Assembly: GCA_022826645.1 (NCBI GenBank)
Contig: JAJDUM010000060.1
Coordinates: 1-64,000 of the forward strand
Reading direction: 5' to 3'
Source: Candidatus Poribacteria bacterium
GTDB lineage: Bacteria; Poribacteria; WGA-4E; PCPOR2b
Length of the DNA: 64,000 nucleotides
The notes beneath the pieces were generated by a model. The model worked only from the letters and a program-made list of their open reading frames with translations. It was not told the origin of the DNA and did not search any database. Made by a program: the position numbers and the translations under genes. Below are positions 17,710-26,426 of the stretch, piece after piece. Within the stretch, counting starts at the first letter, position 1. Every line of letters begins with the position of its first letter.

Positions 17710-18318
17710 ATGAGATTGGAATTGTACACCGCTGGTGTTTCTCAGGCAAACCTCCTGAATTGGGGATCACGACTCTCGGAAGACGCATTCGCAGCAGGGC
17801 TGGAAGTCGTACACTCGCCGATTAGAGAGACACCGGAAGTTCTTAGAGAGAAGCTGCCTATCGTTTTGGATGAACTCTGTTCACTCCCTGAACAGCGTGT
17901 TGAATTTCATTCGGCAGATGTCGAGCAATTGGGCACCTTCGCTTATACAAATTACCGGTCGCGCATGGATCGAGACTGGAATGTTTCTCTCTATTTCCCT
18001 TCAAAGGAAGCAATTTTCCTCCCTTTCGATGAAAAATTGCTTTCGAGGCGGGTTGCACACCTTTACTATCGGGAGGGAACCTCGGACAAGGTTTATCATC
18101 TTTATCTTACCCAATCACTGACGGACGATCTTTACGCTGTCATAAGCCGCTACGGTCGTCGTGATGGCGGTCTTCAGCAGACGCAGAAGGCGTTTGATTC
18201 CAACCTTGAGGCGGCTGAGAAAGAGTGGAGCAGACTTCACCACGACAAGCTTCAGAAGGGGTATCAGGTCGGATACCCAGCTCCGCCCCAACAACTCAAA
18301 TTGGCTTTGTCTTTCTGA
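17710..18318 (+). CDS. WGR-domain protein
   Basis: A 202-residue protein. Residues ~117-185 form a WGR domain, best seen in LYYREGTSDKVYHLYL and ISRYGRRDGGLQQTQKAFDS, then an alpha-helical AAEKEWSRLHHDKLQKGY. WGR domains bind DNA or RNA ends in PARPs and occur in bacterial MolR-like proteins. The first ~110 residues (LELYTAGVSQANLLNWGSRL...) match nothing I know. The stop is two bases before the queE ATG, so the genes are probably translationally coupled, although a functional link to queuosine synthesis is not established. Confidence 0.7.
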   Translation: MRLELYTAGVSQANLLNWGSRLSEDAFAAGLEVVHSPIRETPEVLREKLPIVLDELCSLPEQRVEFHSADVEQLGTFAYTNYRSRMDRDWNVSLYFPSKEAIFLPFDEKLLSRRVAHLYYREGTSDKVYHLYLTQSLTDDLYAVISRYGRRDGGLQQTQKAFDSNLEAAEKEWSRLHHDKLQKGYQVGYPAPPQQLKLALSF

Positions 18319-18320
18319 CT

Positions 18321-19997
18321 ATGAAGTACAGTGAATTTTTCCACACAATTCAGGGCGAAGGCAAACTGGTTGGTGTACCCTCCGTCTTCTTTCGCACCAG
18401 CTACTGCAATCTAAGATGCGTGTGGTGCTCTGCGATAGGCACGCGCGTTTTAAGTTCAGATCTGAGATGGACCCCTATTGAGAATTTCAACCCCGGTGAT
18501 TGGGTTGTTGGTGCATTGCGCCAAGATAAAGGGGGACACCTGCAACTGCAGCCAACTCAGGTTATTGAAACCGCAGCCCGCCGAGCCCCCGTGGTCCGTT
18601 TCTTAACGGAAGATGGGATACAGTTCGCCTGTTCGGCAGATCACCTATTATATCAGGTAACAACTCAAACTCAAGATAGCTCTAAGATTCATGTTGGCTG
18701 GAGAAAAGCAGGAAAACTCGGTGCCGGCAACGCGGTTCGTTGTATACTCCCGCCTGAAGAGCCACAGTTGGATGTGAAAGCGTATGAAAGAGGTTGGCTG
18801 TGTGGAATGGCGGAGGGTGATGGCTGTTTTTGGAGTTTACGAAAAGGAGATAAAAGTTATCGTCGATTTCGACTCGCTTTATCGAACCTATCACTATTGG
18901 AACAATTTCAACAGTTTGCCAAACGTGCGGGTTACCGGCTACATTTTGCCCCACACCAACATTGCGGTTTCAAAGGCTACAGTGTCATGGAAGCGTTATG
19001 GCTTACAACATCGCAAAGAGCGGAATCCTTTGAGCGGTGGTTGAAAGGACATCCACAAGACCAAAGTTACTATCGTGGCTGGTTGGCAGGTTTTTTTGAT
19101 GCAGAAGGGAGCTATACTGGTACAATTCGCTTTGCTCAAAAGGAGGGGGAATTCAAACAAAAGGCGATTGACTTTGCAGCCAAACTCGGGTTTCGCCCAA
19201 CGAATGAATCCCGTGGAGTTAGATTGGGTGGAACGACCCCTGAGATTCTAAGGTTTTATTCATTATGTCAACCACAATCTCTCAACAAATGGAATTTCTG
19301 GGGCATTTCTAGCCAAGCACGCCAACATATTACCAGCGTTGAACACGCTGCCGCCGAAGAAGTGATTGCCCTCAAGACTGCGGACGGCACTTATGTCAGC
19401 GAAGGGTTACTTTCTCACAATTGCGATACCCCTTTTACATCCTGGAATCCAGAGAACAAAGACATTACCATCACGGAAGCGGTCGAAGCGATTACGAAAT
19501 TCGATTGTAAGCATGTCGTCATCACAGGGGGCGAACCGTTTATTCAAGTCAAGGAGTTGATCGAGCTCTGCCGAGAACTGGATCAACACGGTCATCACAT
19601 CACGATTGAAACGAATGCGACCATTTTCGCGCCTGTGGCGGCGCACCTCATCTCCATGAGCCCTAAGCTCCGAAACTCCAATCCACCCAGTGAAAATCGC
19701 TACTTTCAAAGGCATGAGCGCGGACGAATCTGCCCGGATGTAATTCGGCAATTTCTTGATCAATACGAATGCCAAGTTAAGTTTGTTGTCGACCAGCCAG
19801 CCGATATTGAAGAGGTTCAAGCACTACAAGCAGAAATCGCCATCCCTGCAGAAACAATTGTGCTGATGCCCCAAGGCATAACCCCCAAAGAGTTAGCACC
19901 CAAACAGGAGTGGCTCGTGGATATTTGTAAAGATCACGGTTATCGCTATTCACCACGAGTCCACGTCGATATTTGGGGAGACAAACGGGGGGTATAA
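18321..19997 (+). CDS. queE: 7-carboxy-7-deazaguanine synthase QueE, interrupted by an intein
   Basis: The 558-codon frame encodes a ~226-residue host protein plus a 332-residue intein. QueE is the radical-SAM enzyme that contracts 6-carboxytetrahydropterin to CDG, the committed step of 7-deazaguanine (queuosine) synthesis. The N-extein is MKYSEFFHTIQGEGKLVGVP... and reaches CNLRCVW; the C-extein resumes CDTPFTSWNPE. Splicing restores CNLRCVWCDTPFTSW with the CxxxCxxC cluster motif. The rest shows the QueE blocks VVITGGEPF and HHITIETNA and the terminal HVDIWGDKRGV. The ATG at 18321 is chosen because homology begins there; an in-frame ATG at 18225 lies inside the WGR gene. QueE cannot bind its cluster until spliced, because the third cysteine is supplied by the C-extein. 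Confidence 0.92.
   Translation: MKYSEFFHTIQGEGKLVGVPSVFFRTSYCNLRCVWCSAIGTRVLSSDLRWTPIENFNPGDWVVGALRQDKGGHLQLQPTQVIETAARRAPVVRFLTEDGIQFACSADHLLYQVTTQTQDSSKIHVGWRKAGKLGAGNAVRCILPPEEPQLDVKAYERGWLCGMAEGDGCFWSLRKGDKSYRRFRLALSNLSLLEQFQQFAKRAGYRLHFAPHQHCGFKGYSVMEALWLTTSQRAESFERWLKGHPQDQSYYRGWLAGFFDAEGSYTGTIRFAQKEGEFKQKAIDFAAKLGFRPTNESRGVRLGGTTPEILRFYSLCQPQSLNKWNFWGISSQARQHITSVEHAAAEEVIALKTADGTYVSEGLLSHNCDTPFTSWNPENKDITITEAVEAITKFDCKHVVITGGEPFIQVKELIELCRELDQHGHHITIETNATIFAPVAAHLISMSPKLRNSNPPSENRYFQRHERGRICPDVIRQFLDQYECQVKFVVDQPADIEEVQALQAEIAIPAETIVLMPQGITPKELAPKQEWLVDICKDHGYRYSPRVHVDIWGDKRGV
18426..19421 (+). mobile_element. Intein with LAGLIDADG homing endonuclease, inserted in QueE
   Basis: This is a 332-residue in-frame insertion. 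Intein residue 1 is Cys (CSAIGTRVLSSD, block A). The block B histidine is His73 in FACSADHLLYQ. Blocks F/G read VIALKTADGTYVSEGLLSHN, ending in His331-Asn332, and the +1 residue is Cys. All splicing nucleophiles are thus present. The centre has two LAGLIDADG-like helices, WLCGMAEGDG (124-133) and WLAGFFDAEG (219-228), each keeping an acidic catalytic residue, so the endonuclease may be active. The GC and codon character do not differ visibly from the host gene. Confidence 0.93.
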
Positions 19998-20041
19998 CAC
20001 TGTGGAAAATCCCTCTGAAGTCAAATATACCCGAGGATAGT

Positions 20042-20341
20042 GTGAAGGTTACAAACAATCCGAAACCCCGTCCGAAAGTGAATTTTCGACAGGGTAGCCG
20101 AAAATACAACCAGATGATGGACACGAAGCGTGGAGGCCCATGGACGCCCGAAAAAATCAACCGAACTTTTGATTGTGGACAGGAGTTCGATACCTCAAAC
20201 TTCAAAAGTGGCAATCCTGCAACAAGATATGTAGAGCCTCAAACAGGAGATTGGGTCGTAATTGATAATGTCACAGGTGATATAATTCAATTTGGGAATA
20301 GGAACATGACACCGACTGACTTGCCCGGTGGGCCTCCCTAG
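20042..20341 (+). CDS. Colicin E5-like ribonuclease domain, stand-alone toxin
   Basis: A 99-residue protein if the GTG at 20042 (GAGGA eight bases upstream) is used; the frame is open back to an ATG at 19973, overlapping queE. The core GGPWTPEKINRTFDCGQEF, then GNPATRYVEPQTG and WVVIDNVTGDIIQFGNRN, matches the C-terminal toxin domains related to the colicin E5 anticodon nuclease, which cleaves tRNAs for Tyr, His, Asn and Asp. Normally this domain ends a large secreted polymorphic toxin; here there is no delivery domain, so it is either a remnant or an intracellular toxin. The next gene, 29 bp downstream, is the candidate immunity protein. Notably, E5 targets are queuosine tRNAs, and the gene lies directly behind queE. 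Confidence 0.65.
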   Translation: MKVTNNPKPRPKVNFRQGSRKYNQMMDTKRGGPWTPEKINRTFDCGQEFDTSNFKSGNPATRYVEPQTGDWVVIDNVTGDIIQFGNRNMTPTDLPGGPP

Positions 20342-20370
20342 CCTCAGTTGTGGAGAGTAGGTAGACAATC

Positions 20371-20814
20371 ATGAGTAAATTTGATCTGAATAATTTTAAT
20401 ATGCTGTATTTGCAACAATTGCCATGTCATTTCATCACAAAAGCGATCAAAGCTAGCTTTATTGATGAACCGATTTGGCGGCTGAAAGATGCAGTAGAGG
20501 TCATTAAGGCTATCGAACAAACTCAATTTGCCGTTACGAACGTATATGTCTATGCGCTCAAAAACAGTGTGCCAATCGTGTCATCGGAGGCAGTATATGA
20601 TTTTGAAATAGAGGAATTTCCTTCTAATTATCCTTGGCATCACATCGTAAAAAAATCCTCGGATATGACGATGGCTTTTGTAAAGGAATTTCAATTTTCG
20701 ACCGCCGATCCACTCCACGGTCAAGAAGCCGCATTTTCCTTTTGGGCTTTCAATGAGAAAGTGTACCGCCGATTTCAGAAGTTTAGTGATGAGGCGGAAC
20801 TACAAGAAGAATGA
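20371..20814 (+). CDS. Probable immunity protein of the colicin-E5-like toxin
   Basis: A 147-residue, acidic, soluble protein without signal peptide or membrane helix. It follows the RNase-like gene by 29 bp with a GGAGAGTAGG ribosome region. The segment WRLKDAVEVIKAIEQTQFAVTNVYVYAL resembles the start of small immunity proteins of polymorphic toxin systems (Imm40-type spacing came to mind, but I am not sure). The function is inferred mainly from position, size and charge. The amidohydrolase gene follows after 15 bp. Confidence 0.45.
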   Translation: MSKFDLNNFNMLYLQQLPCHFITKAIKASFIDEPIWRLKDAVEVIKAIEQTQFAVTNVYVYALKNSVPIVSSEAVYDFEIEEFPSNYPWHHIVKKSSDMTMAFVKEFQFSTADPLHGQEAAFSFWAFNEKVYRRFQKFSDEAELQEE

Positions 20815-20829
20815 TGAGGAACAACCTGA

Positions 20830-21945
20830 ATGAAATACGACATACTGCTCAAAGATGGAACCGTTATTGACCCTGCACAGAAATTACATGACCGGCGCGA
20901 TGTCGCCGTTGTTGATGGTAAGATTGCCGCTATCGAGGAAGATATTTCTGCGAGGGAAGCGACACAAACCGTTTACGTTGACGGGAAGTATGTGACCCCC
21001 GGCTTAGTGGACATCCATGCACATGTCTACGCGGGCGTTACGACATGGGGAGTCAAAGCGGATCCGGTCTGCACAACAACTGGTGTCACGACAATCGTTG
21101 ATGCTGGCAGTCCAGGTTGGGCAACATTCCCCGGCTTTCGGGAATATATTGCACAACCGGCGCAAACACACATATTAACCTATGTCCATATCTCCGGGAT
21201 CGGTCTCGTTTATGGACCGGTTGGCGAAATGCACGAACTTGACTATGCCCACCCGGAAAAAGTCGCAGACACAATCATGGAAAATCGGGACATTACCGTC
21301 GGCGTTAAAGTACGTCAGGGCCAGTTCCAAGTTGGTGACAATGGTGTTGAACCGCTGAAGCTCGCAATTAAAGCCGCCGAACTAGCCGATACATCAGTCA
21401 TGGTACATATCGGAACTGGGATCCCGCTGCCTGATATCCTGAAATTGATGCGTCCTGGTGATGTCGTCACTCACTGTTTTCAAGGAAATGGCGACTGTAT
21501 CGTTGATGACAAAGGACGAGTGATTCCGGATGCGTGGGCAGCCCGCGAAGATGGGATTATCTTCGATGTAGGACATGGCGGCGGAAGTTTTAATTTTGAG
21601 GTCGCCCAACGCGCAATGGAGCAGGGATTCATATCCGATGTTATCAGTACAGACCTGCACTCTGGTAATATCAACGGTCCCGTCTACGATCTCCCGACAA
21701 CGTTATCAAAATTCTTGAGCCTTGGGCTTTCGCTTGAGGAGGTGATTGAAAAATCGACGATTGCTGCCGCGAGGACGATTGGCCGTGAAGAACAACTTGG
21801 TCATCTCAAAGTTGGGTCGGTTGCCGACGTCGCTGTTTTCGATGTGATAGAGGGCGAATTCGAGCTTTTCGACACGCACGGGACAATGGTTATTGCTAAC
21901 CAGAAGCTGCAAGCAGATTTGACAATCCGTGAGGGGAAGCTGTGA
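20830..21945 (+). CDS. Amidohydrolase/deacetylase-family metallohydrolase (dihydroorotase-like)
   Basis: A 371-residue TIM-barrel amidohydrolase. The metal site can be traced: HxH in GLVDIHAHVYAG, a candidate bridging lysine in VGVKVRQGQF, His in VMVHIG and VTHCFQGN, and the catalytic Asp in VISTDLHSGN. The terminal beta-sandwich is formed by LLKDGTVIDPAQKL and VGSVADVAVFDV. The sequence is close to the Atu3266-type deacetylase group rather than true PyrC. The real substrate is unknown. A small membrane protein follows at three bases, suggesting an operon. Confidence 0.85.
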   Translation: MKYDILLKDGTVIDPAQKLHDRRDVAVVDGKIAAIEEDISAREATQTVYVDGKYVTPGLVDIHAHVYAGVTTWGVKADPVCTTTGVTTIVDAGSPGWATFPGFREYIAQPAQTHILTYVHISGIGLVYGPVGEMHELDYAHPEKVADTIMENRDITVGVKVRQGQFQVGDNGVEPLKLAIKAAELADTSVMVHIGTGIPLPDILKLMRPGDVVTHCFQGNGDCIVDDKGRVIPDAWAAREDGIIFDVGHGGGSFNFEVAQRAMEQGFISDVISTDLHSGNINGPVYDLPTTLSKFLSLGLSLEEVIEKSTIAAARTIGREEQLGHLKVGSVADVAVFDVIEGEFELFDTHGTMVIANQKLQADLTIREGKL

Positions 21946-21948
21946 TAT

Positions 21949-22362
21949 ATGACGCAGAGGAAGGGCTGTTATCGGCGTATAGTAACGACGGGGCTCGTTA
22001 TCGCAATAATCGGTGCTGCGGTTGGTATTTTGCTTTATCAAAGGTTAGGCGGAACTGAAGGGATGCGATATTGGATGGCAGAACGTGCCTTGAATGCTAT
22101 CGAAGCGCACCTGCTAACACAAACTCCGGACGGTAATTGGCTGCGAAAACCGGATGGCATTCCCGCCGAAGAAATTCGTTCCCAGTTTAATCGTGTCAGA
22201 GAAGCGACCATAGCGCATCGGACGGATCTGATACGACTGAATCATATCCTCAGAGAGTATCAATCTAAATTTCAGAAGACACAGCCAGCAACCAGTGAAG
22301 TTATTAGCTTTCTGAACGCTATTGAGCGCACAATTTTATCCAAAGCGAGCGTGGGTGGTTAA
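21949..22362 (+). CDS. Small single-pass membrane protein, unknown function
   Basis: A 137-residue protein with a basic N-terminus and one hydrophobic helix (residues ~12-32, VTTGLVIAIIGAAVGILLY), then a helical, probably periplasmic domain of ~100 residues without cysteines. Its start is three bases after the amidohydrolase stop and its ribosome site (GAGGGGAAG) lies inside that gene, so the two are coupled. I do not recognise a family. Confidence 0.55.
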   Translation: MTQRKGCYRRIVTTGLVIAIIGAAVGILLYQRLGGTEGMRYWMAERALNAIEAHLLTQTPDGNWLRKPDGIPAEEIRSQFNRVREATIAHRTDLIRLNHILREYQSKFQKTQPATSEVISFLNAIERTILSKASVGG

Positions 22363-22412
22363 TACAAGTAGCATCTATTCTACGTTGGGTCGAAAATTGG
22401 AAGGAACAGACC

Positions 22413-24608
22413 GTGAAAGCAGAGGATACGCGACCAAAGGTGAATCGGGTTGGTTCTACCGCCCAAAGGCTCGCAGAAAAGCCCTACGAAAAACGTGTGT
22501 GCCGCATAGAGTGCTACCCAAGTTGTGTGCAACCGGGAGAATCGTTTGTTGGTTTGTCTGTGGAAGAATGGGTGGATTTCATTGATGAAGTGGGGGTCGA
22601 AGTACAGGTAGTCGATGGAGAAATTAACAGGGGTACTCCTCGATTTCACTCAAAGATGATTCCGCCGCACGCCAATGTTGACAATGATCGCCTGCCGAAA
22701 TTCTTGGAATTGGCACACCAACAGGGCATTCTCATCCTCAGCTACTACCCCGTCATATATACCAAGCCGCTCAAACCGATCCATCCGGAGTGGTTGATGC
22801 AGTTTCTGGACGATGGTAGACGTGAGACTGAAAATCTTGGCTGGTTCTGCTTTAACTCGCCTTACCGGGACTGGCTACCGGAATATCTCATTGAATGGCT
22901 GGACAATCTTGATCTCGACGGTTTCTATTTTGATGACACCAACTATGGATCTCACGAGGAACGTCCTTTTTATCCATCCTGCTGTTGTGAATACTGCGAA
23001 AAACTGTTTTGGGAAGACACAGGGCGAGAAATCCCCCGAAAGGTCGACTTCGATTCTCTGGACTTCCGACACTTCATCAACTGGCGCTACGAGAAGATGA
23101 AGGATTTTATGCACCATCTTTTTCGGCGAATCAGGTCAAAGTATCCCGATGTCATTCTCGACATGAATTCATATATTCGACCGACCGCCGATTGGACAGA
23201 CGGACACCCGCTCAACCCATTTCATCTCGAAGACGTTGGCGGTTATTTTTTTGTAGAAACATTTCGATCCCTGCGAGAACCCAACTTTACAGGAAAGGTG
23301 CTACGGGCAACTGGCACACCGTTCGGTCTCTTCCGAAACGTCACGCAATCACTGCAGGGATTTGGTGGTGCGCCTTATCCTGAAATGTTTTCACCTGCAA
23401 TCGCCGGGCTTGCCGCTATCGCGAACGGCGGTGCGCCGTGTGGAAATCCTTTCGACGGACCAACAATTCTACATAAGGACACGGTCAAGTCTGTCTTCAG
23501 CGAATTCAAGAAACGGGTTGACTACATCAAAGGTGATACGGTCAAATACGTTGCACTCCACTACTCACAGCAGAACCGAGATTTTCGTCCGTCAGAGATT
23601 CCCAAGAACACAGGACAGACCTATTTCCACGAGATTGGACAGAAAGACGCTTACGGTGCCTACGAGATATTGAATCGATCACATCTGTTGTTCGACTTTA
23701 TCTTGGACGAGCGTCTGAATTACGAAACACTATCACAATATCGCTTACTCTTTCTTTCAAACAGTGCTTGTCTGTCCGATGAGCAGTGCGAGGCTATCAG
23801 AGATTTTGTGGATGTAGGTGGTACGCTCATCGCCACCCATGAAACCTCCTTGTTGGACGAACTAGGACGTGAGCGGGGTAAATTTGCCCTCTCTGACGTC
23901 TTCGGCGTGGAGTACCGGGGGTTACGTGGAGGCACAAACGACCACGGCATCATATACGTTCCGCACGATGCGGAGTTATCGCGCGACTTTGGCTATCTCG
24001 TCTGTTTCTACGGTCAGGAATCGGCGGTATCTGTCCTGCCAAGTACTGAGATCAATGTACTTTGTACGCGCAGTTGTCTGGAAGGGGAACGCTTGCTGAA
24101 GGATTTCGACCCAAGAATGGACTACGATTCGTCCGAACCCGCCATTACGATGAACCGTTTTGGAAAGGGTACGGCGATCTATATCTGCGGCGACGTCGGC
24201 GGTGCCTACATGAACAATCCTTACCCACCATTGAAACAGCTCATCGCCAACTTGGTGCAGCGGAAAACCCCACCTATTCAGTTTGAGATGCCGGAAGCCA
24301 TTGAGGTCACCGCAGCCCATCGAGGAACCAATGAGTTGATGATCCATCTGCTCAATAATCCGACCCCATTACTCCCTTGGCGCATTGCCAATCGTGAGAA
24401 ACACGATGCGGAGATGACCACTTTCTTGTCGCTCCGTGAAGTAAATCCCATCCACAATATTCGGGTTCATTTCAATAACGTTGCGGTGAAAGCGGCACGC
24501 CTGCCCCTACAGGAGATAAATCTTGAGGTATCAGAAAACGCTGCTGCGACGGTAGTGGTACCGGCGGTAAATCTCCACGAAGTGCTTCTCGTAGAATATC
24601 AAGATTAA
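22413..24608 (+). CDS. Glycoside-hydrolase-like protein with beta-galactosidase trimerisation-type domain
   Basis: A 731-residue protein. Residues ~20-330 look like a TIM-barrel glycosidase of the hypothetical GHL6/alpha-amylase-like group: LELAHQQGILILSYYP, then WLDNLDLDGFYFDDTNYG, whose acidic pair could be catalytic, and YPDVILDMNSY. Residues ~380-600 resemble the class-I-amidotransferase-like trimerisation domain of GH42 enzymes (YRLLFLSNSACLSDEQCEAIRDFVDVGGTLIATHETS and FGKGTAIYICGDVGG). A cysteine cluster (YPSCCCEYCEKLF) may bind zinc, as in some GH42 enzymes. The start is GTG with GGAAGGAA upstream. There is no signal peptide, so cytoplasmic action on an imported sugar is inferred. A serine hydrolase follows 14 bp later. 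Confidence 0.65.
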   Translation: MKAEDTRPKVNRVGSTAQRLAEKPYEKRVCRIECYPSCVQPGESFVGLSVEEWVDFIDEVGVEVQVVDGEINRGTPRFHSKMIPPHANVDNDRLPKFLELAHQQGILILSYYPVIYTKPLKPIHPEWLMQFLDDGRRETENLGWFCFNSPYRDWLPEYLIEWLDNLDLDGFYFDDTNYGSHEERPFYPSCCCEYCEKLFWEDTGREIPRKVDFDSLDFRHFINWRYEKMKDFMHHLFRRIRSKYPDVILDMNSYIRPTADWTDGHPLNPFHLEDVGGYFFVETFRSLREPNFTGKVLRATGTPFGLFRNVTQSLQGFGGAPYPEMFSPAIAGLAAIANGGAPCGNPFDGPTILHKDTVKSVFSEFKKRVDYIKGDTVKYVALHYSQQNRDFRPSEIPKNTGQTYFHEIGQKDAYGAYEILNRSHLLFDFILDERLNYETLSQYRLLFLSNSACLSDEQCEAIRDFVDVGGTLIATHETSLLDELGRERGKFALSDVFGVEYRGLRGGTNDHGIIYVPHDAELSRDFGYLVCFYGQESAVSVLPSTEINVLCTRSCLEGERLLKDFDPRMDYDSSEPAITMNRFGKGTAIYICGDVGGAYMNNPYPPLKQLIANLVQRKTPPIQFEMPEAIEVTAAHRGTNELMIHLLNNPTPLLPWRIANREKHDAEMTTFLSLREVNPIHNIRVHFNNVAVKAARLPLQEINLEVSENAAATVVVPAVNLHEVLLVEYQD

Positions 24609-24622
24609 ATTGGAGGTCTTAA

Positions 24623-25711
24623 ATGCAATCTGCACAAAATATATACTATCCGGAACGAGGGGACGATTGGGAGCGCAGAAAACCGGAGGATGTCGGTATT
24701 GACTCTGACGCTCTCAACGAAGCGATTCACTATGCTCAGACCGTCGAAACCGCATGGCCCCGTAAAATGCGGATGCACTACACCCAGACCGAAAGCGAAG
24801 AATCCTATCCCGAGGTCATCGGATCGATAAAAGATCGCGCCGCGCTTAACGGGCTTATCTTGCGGCACGGCTATATTATCGCCGAGTGGGGCGAGACGCA
24901 GCGCGCTGATATGACGTTTAGTATTACCAAGAGTTATCTATCCACGACAGCGGGGCTGGCACTAGACCGTGGCCTAATTCGAGACGTACATCAACCTGTC
25001 CGAGACTATGTGGAGGACGGTGGATTCGATTCACCACATAACGCCCAAATTACTTGGCACCATCTGCTTCAACAAACAAGCGAGTGGGAGGGAACGCTTT
25101 GGGACAAACCCCACTATGCCGACAGTCAGAGCGGAGAGGGACCCGATCCCACACTTCAAGCGCCCGGTAGCGTCTTTGCTTACAACGATGTCCGCGTTAA
25201 CCGGCTCGCGCTTTCTTTGCTACGTGTTTGGTGTAAGCCGCTGCCGCAGGTACTAAAAGACAACGTGATGGAGCCTATTGGTGCCTCCAATAGTTGGCGA
25301 TGGCACGGCTATCGAAATTCGTGGGTGACAATTGATGGACTGAAGGTGCAGTCGGTCAGTGGTGGCGGGCATTGGGGTGGTGGACTCTGGATTAGCACCA
25401 GGGATCATGCGCGGTTCGGTTATCTATTTCTGCGACGGGGTCGCTGGGGTGAACGGCAGATACTTTCTGAGCGATGGATAGATTTAGCGACAACACCGTG
25501 TTCGGTTGAACCAGATTATGGCTATATGTGGTGGCTCAACACGGATAGGCAACTGTTCCCAAGCGCACCAGAAACCACCTTCTGTGCGCTGGGTGCTGGA
25601 CGGAACATGATTTGGATAGAGCCGGAAAACGACTTAGTGGTTGTGGTACGGTGGATAGAATCGGATAATATTGACCAATTGATGAAGCGCGTACTGGCAG
25701 CGATTCGCTAA
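24623..25711 (+). CDS. Beta-lactamase-family serine hydrolase
   Basis: A 362-residue protein of the class C beta-lactamase/penicillin-binding-protein-like esterase family. The catalytic SxxK is SITK in MTFSITKSYLS, the second motif YxN is read as YND in VFAYNDVRVN, and the third (KTG-like) element is HWGGGLWIS. No signal peptide is visible, so it is probably a cytoplasmic esterase or amidase rather than a true beta-lactamase. GGAGG lies before the ATG. It follows the GHL6-like gene by 14 bp, so the two are likely one operon. Confidence 0.8.
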   Translation: MQSAQNIYYPERGDDWERRKPEDVGIDSDALNEAIHYAQTVETAWPRKMRMHYTQTESEESYPEVIGSIKDRAALNGLILRHGYIIAEWGETQRADMTFSITKSYLSTTAGLALDRGLIRDVHQPVRDYVEDGGFDSPHNAQITWHHLLQQTSEWEGTLWDKPHYADSQSGEGPDPTLQAPGSVFAYNDVRVNRLALSLLRVWCKPLPQVLKDNVMEPIGASNSWRWHGYRNSWVTIDGLKVQSVSGGGHWGGGLWISTRDHARFGYLFLRRGRWGERQILSERWIDLATTPCSVEPDYGYMWWLNTDRQLFPSAPETTFCALGAGRNMIWIEPENDLVVVVRWIESDNIDQLMKRVLAAIR

Positions 25712-25773
25712 GTAATCAAGTCCGGTGAGGTAATCCGTTAACCCAGCCAGTCCTGATTGAGAGGAGAAATGTA

Positions 25774-26391
25774 ATGCCACACGAATGGGATTCGCCCGAA
25801 TATGTTCGTCAATGGGTAGAAGATGGGGACGAAACAGATCCCGAACGGGCGGAACAGATTACCGCGCTCGTAGGTTTGATTCAAGGCAGCGCTGAAGAAT
25901 CTATTGAAGTGTTGGATCTTGGTGCGGGATACGGAATCGTAACACGCGAAATTTTTACCGCCTATCCGAATGCACAGGTGGTGTGTGTTGATGGTTCAGC
26001 AGAGATGCTAAAGCATGGAAAAACACGACTCGCGGATTGGGAGAATCAACTCTCTTTCATTATAGCGAGTTTTGATTCTCCAAATTGGTTGGCGACCCTG
26101 CCAGCGAACCGACAGTTTGATGCGGTGGTCTCGTCGCGAGCTATTCACCATGTTGTTGACGACCGTAAGCAGGCACTATACGCAGAAATCTTTCAATTGC
26201 TGAAACCGGGTGGATGCTTTGCCAACCACGACTTAGTCCGAAAACCGGAGGAGCCCATACGCAACAACCACGATCCTTTTGGTACAGTTGAGGATCAGGT
26301 TGTTTGGCTTGAAAACATCGGGTTTATTGATGTGGAATGTTTTTGGCAGACAGAGGGTCGCGCTCTGTTTGGCGGGTATAGGTCACGATAA
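25774..26391 (+). CDS. Class I SAM-dependent methyltransferase
   Basis: A 205-residue Rossmann-fold methyltransferase. Motif I is VLDLGAGYGIVTREI, motif II has the acidic residue in VVCVDGSAEML, and motif IV/post-I is FDAVVSSRAIHHV, followed by LLKPGGCFANHD. The domain is complete and of normal length. GAGAGGAG precedes the ATG. The target is not evident. The gene ends just before the right end of the tnpB element, whose insertion may have separated it from the genes downstream. Confidence 0.85.
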   Translation: MPHEWDSPEYVRQWVEDGDETDPERAEQITALVGLIQGSAEESIEVLDLGAGYGIVTREIFTAYPNAQVVCVDGSAEMLKHGKTRLADWENQLSFIIASFDSPNWLATLPANRQFDAVVSSRAIHHVVDDRKQALYAEIFQLLKPGGCFANHDLVRKPEEPIRNNHDPFGTVEDQVVWLENIGFIDVECFWQTEGRALFGGYRSR

Positions 26392-26426
26392 AAGGAAAGA
26401 AACAATGTGTGAGGATTCTCCTGGTA

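Noticed and set aside
18225..18320. In-frame upstream ATG that would add 32 residues to QueE
   Set aside because: It lies entirely inside the WGR gene, has no ribosome site, and QueE homology starts exactly at MKYSEFFHTIQGEG.
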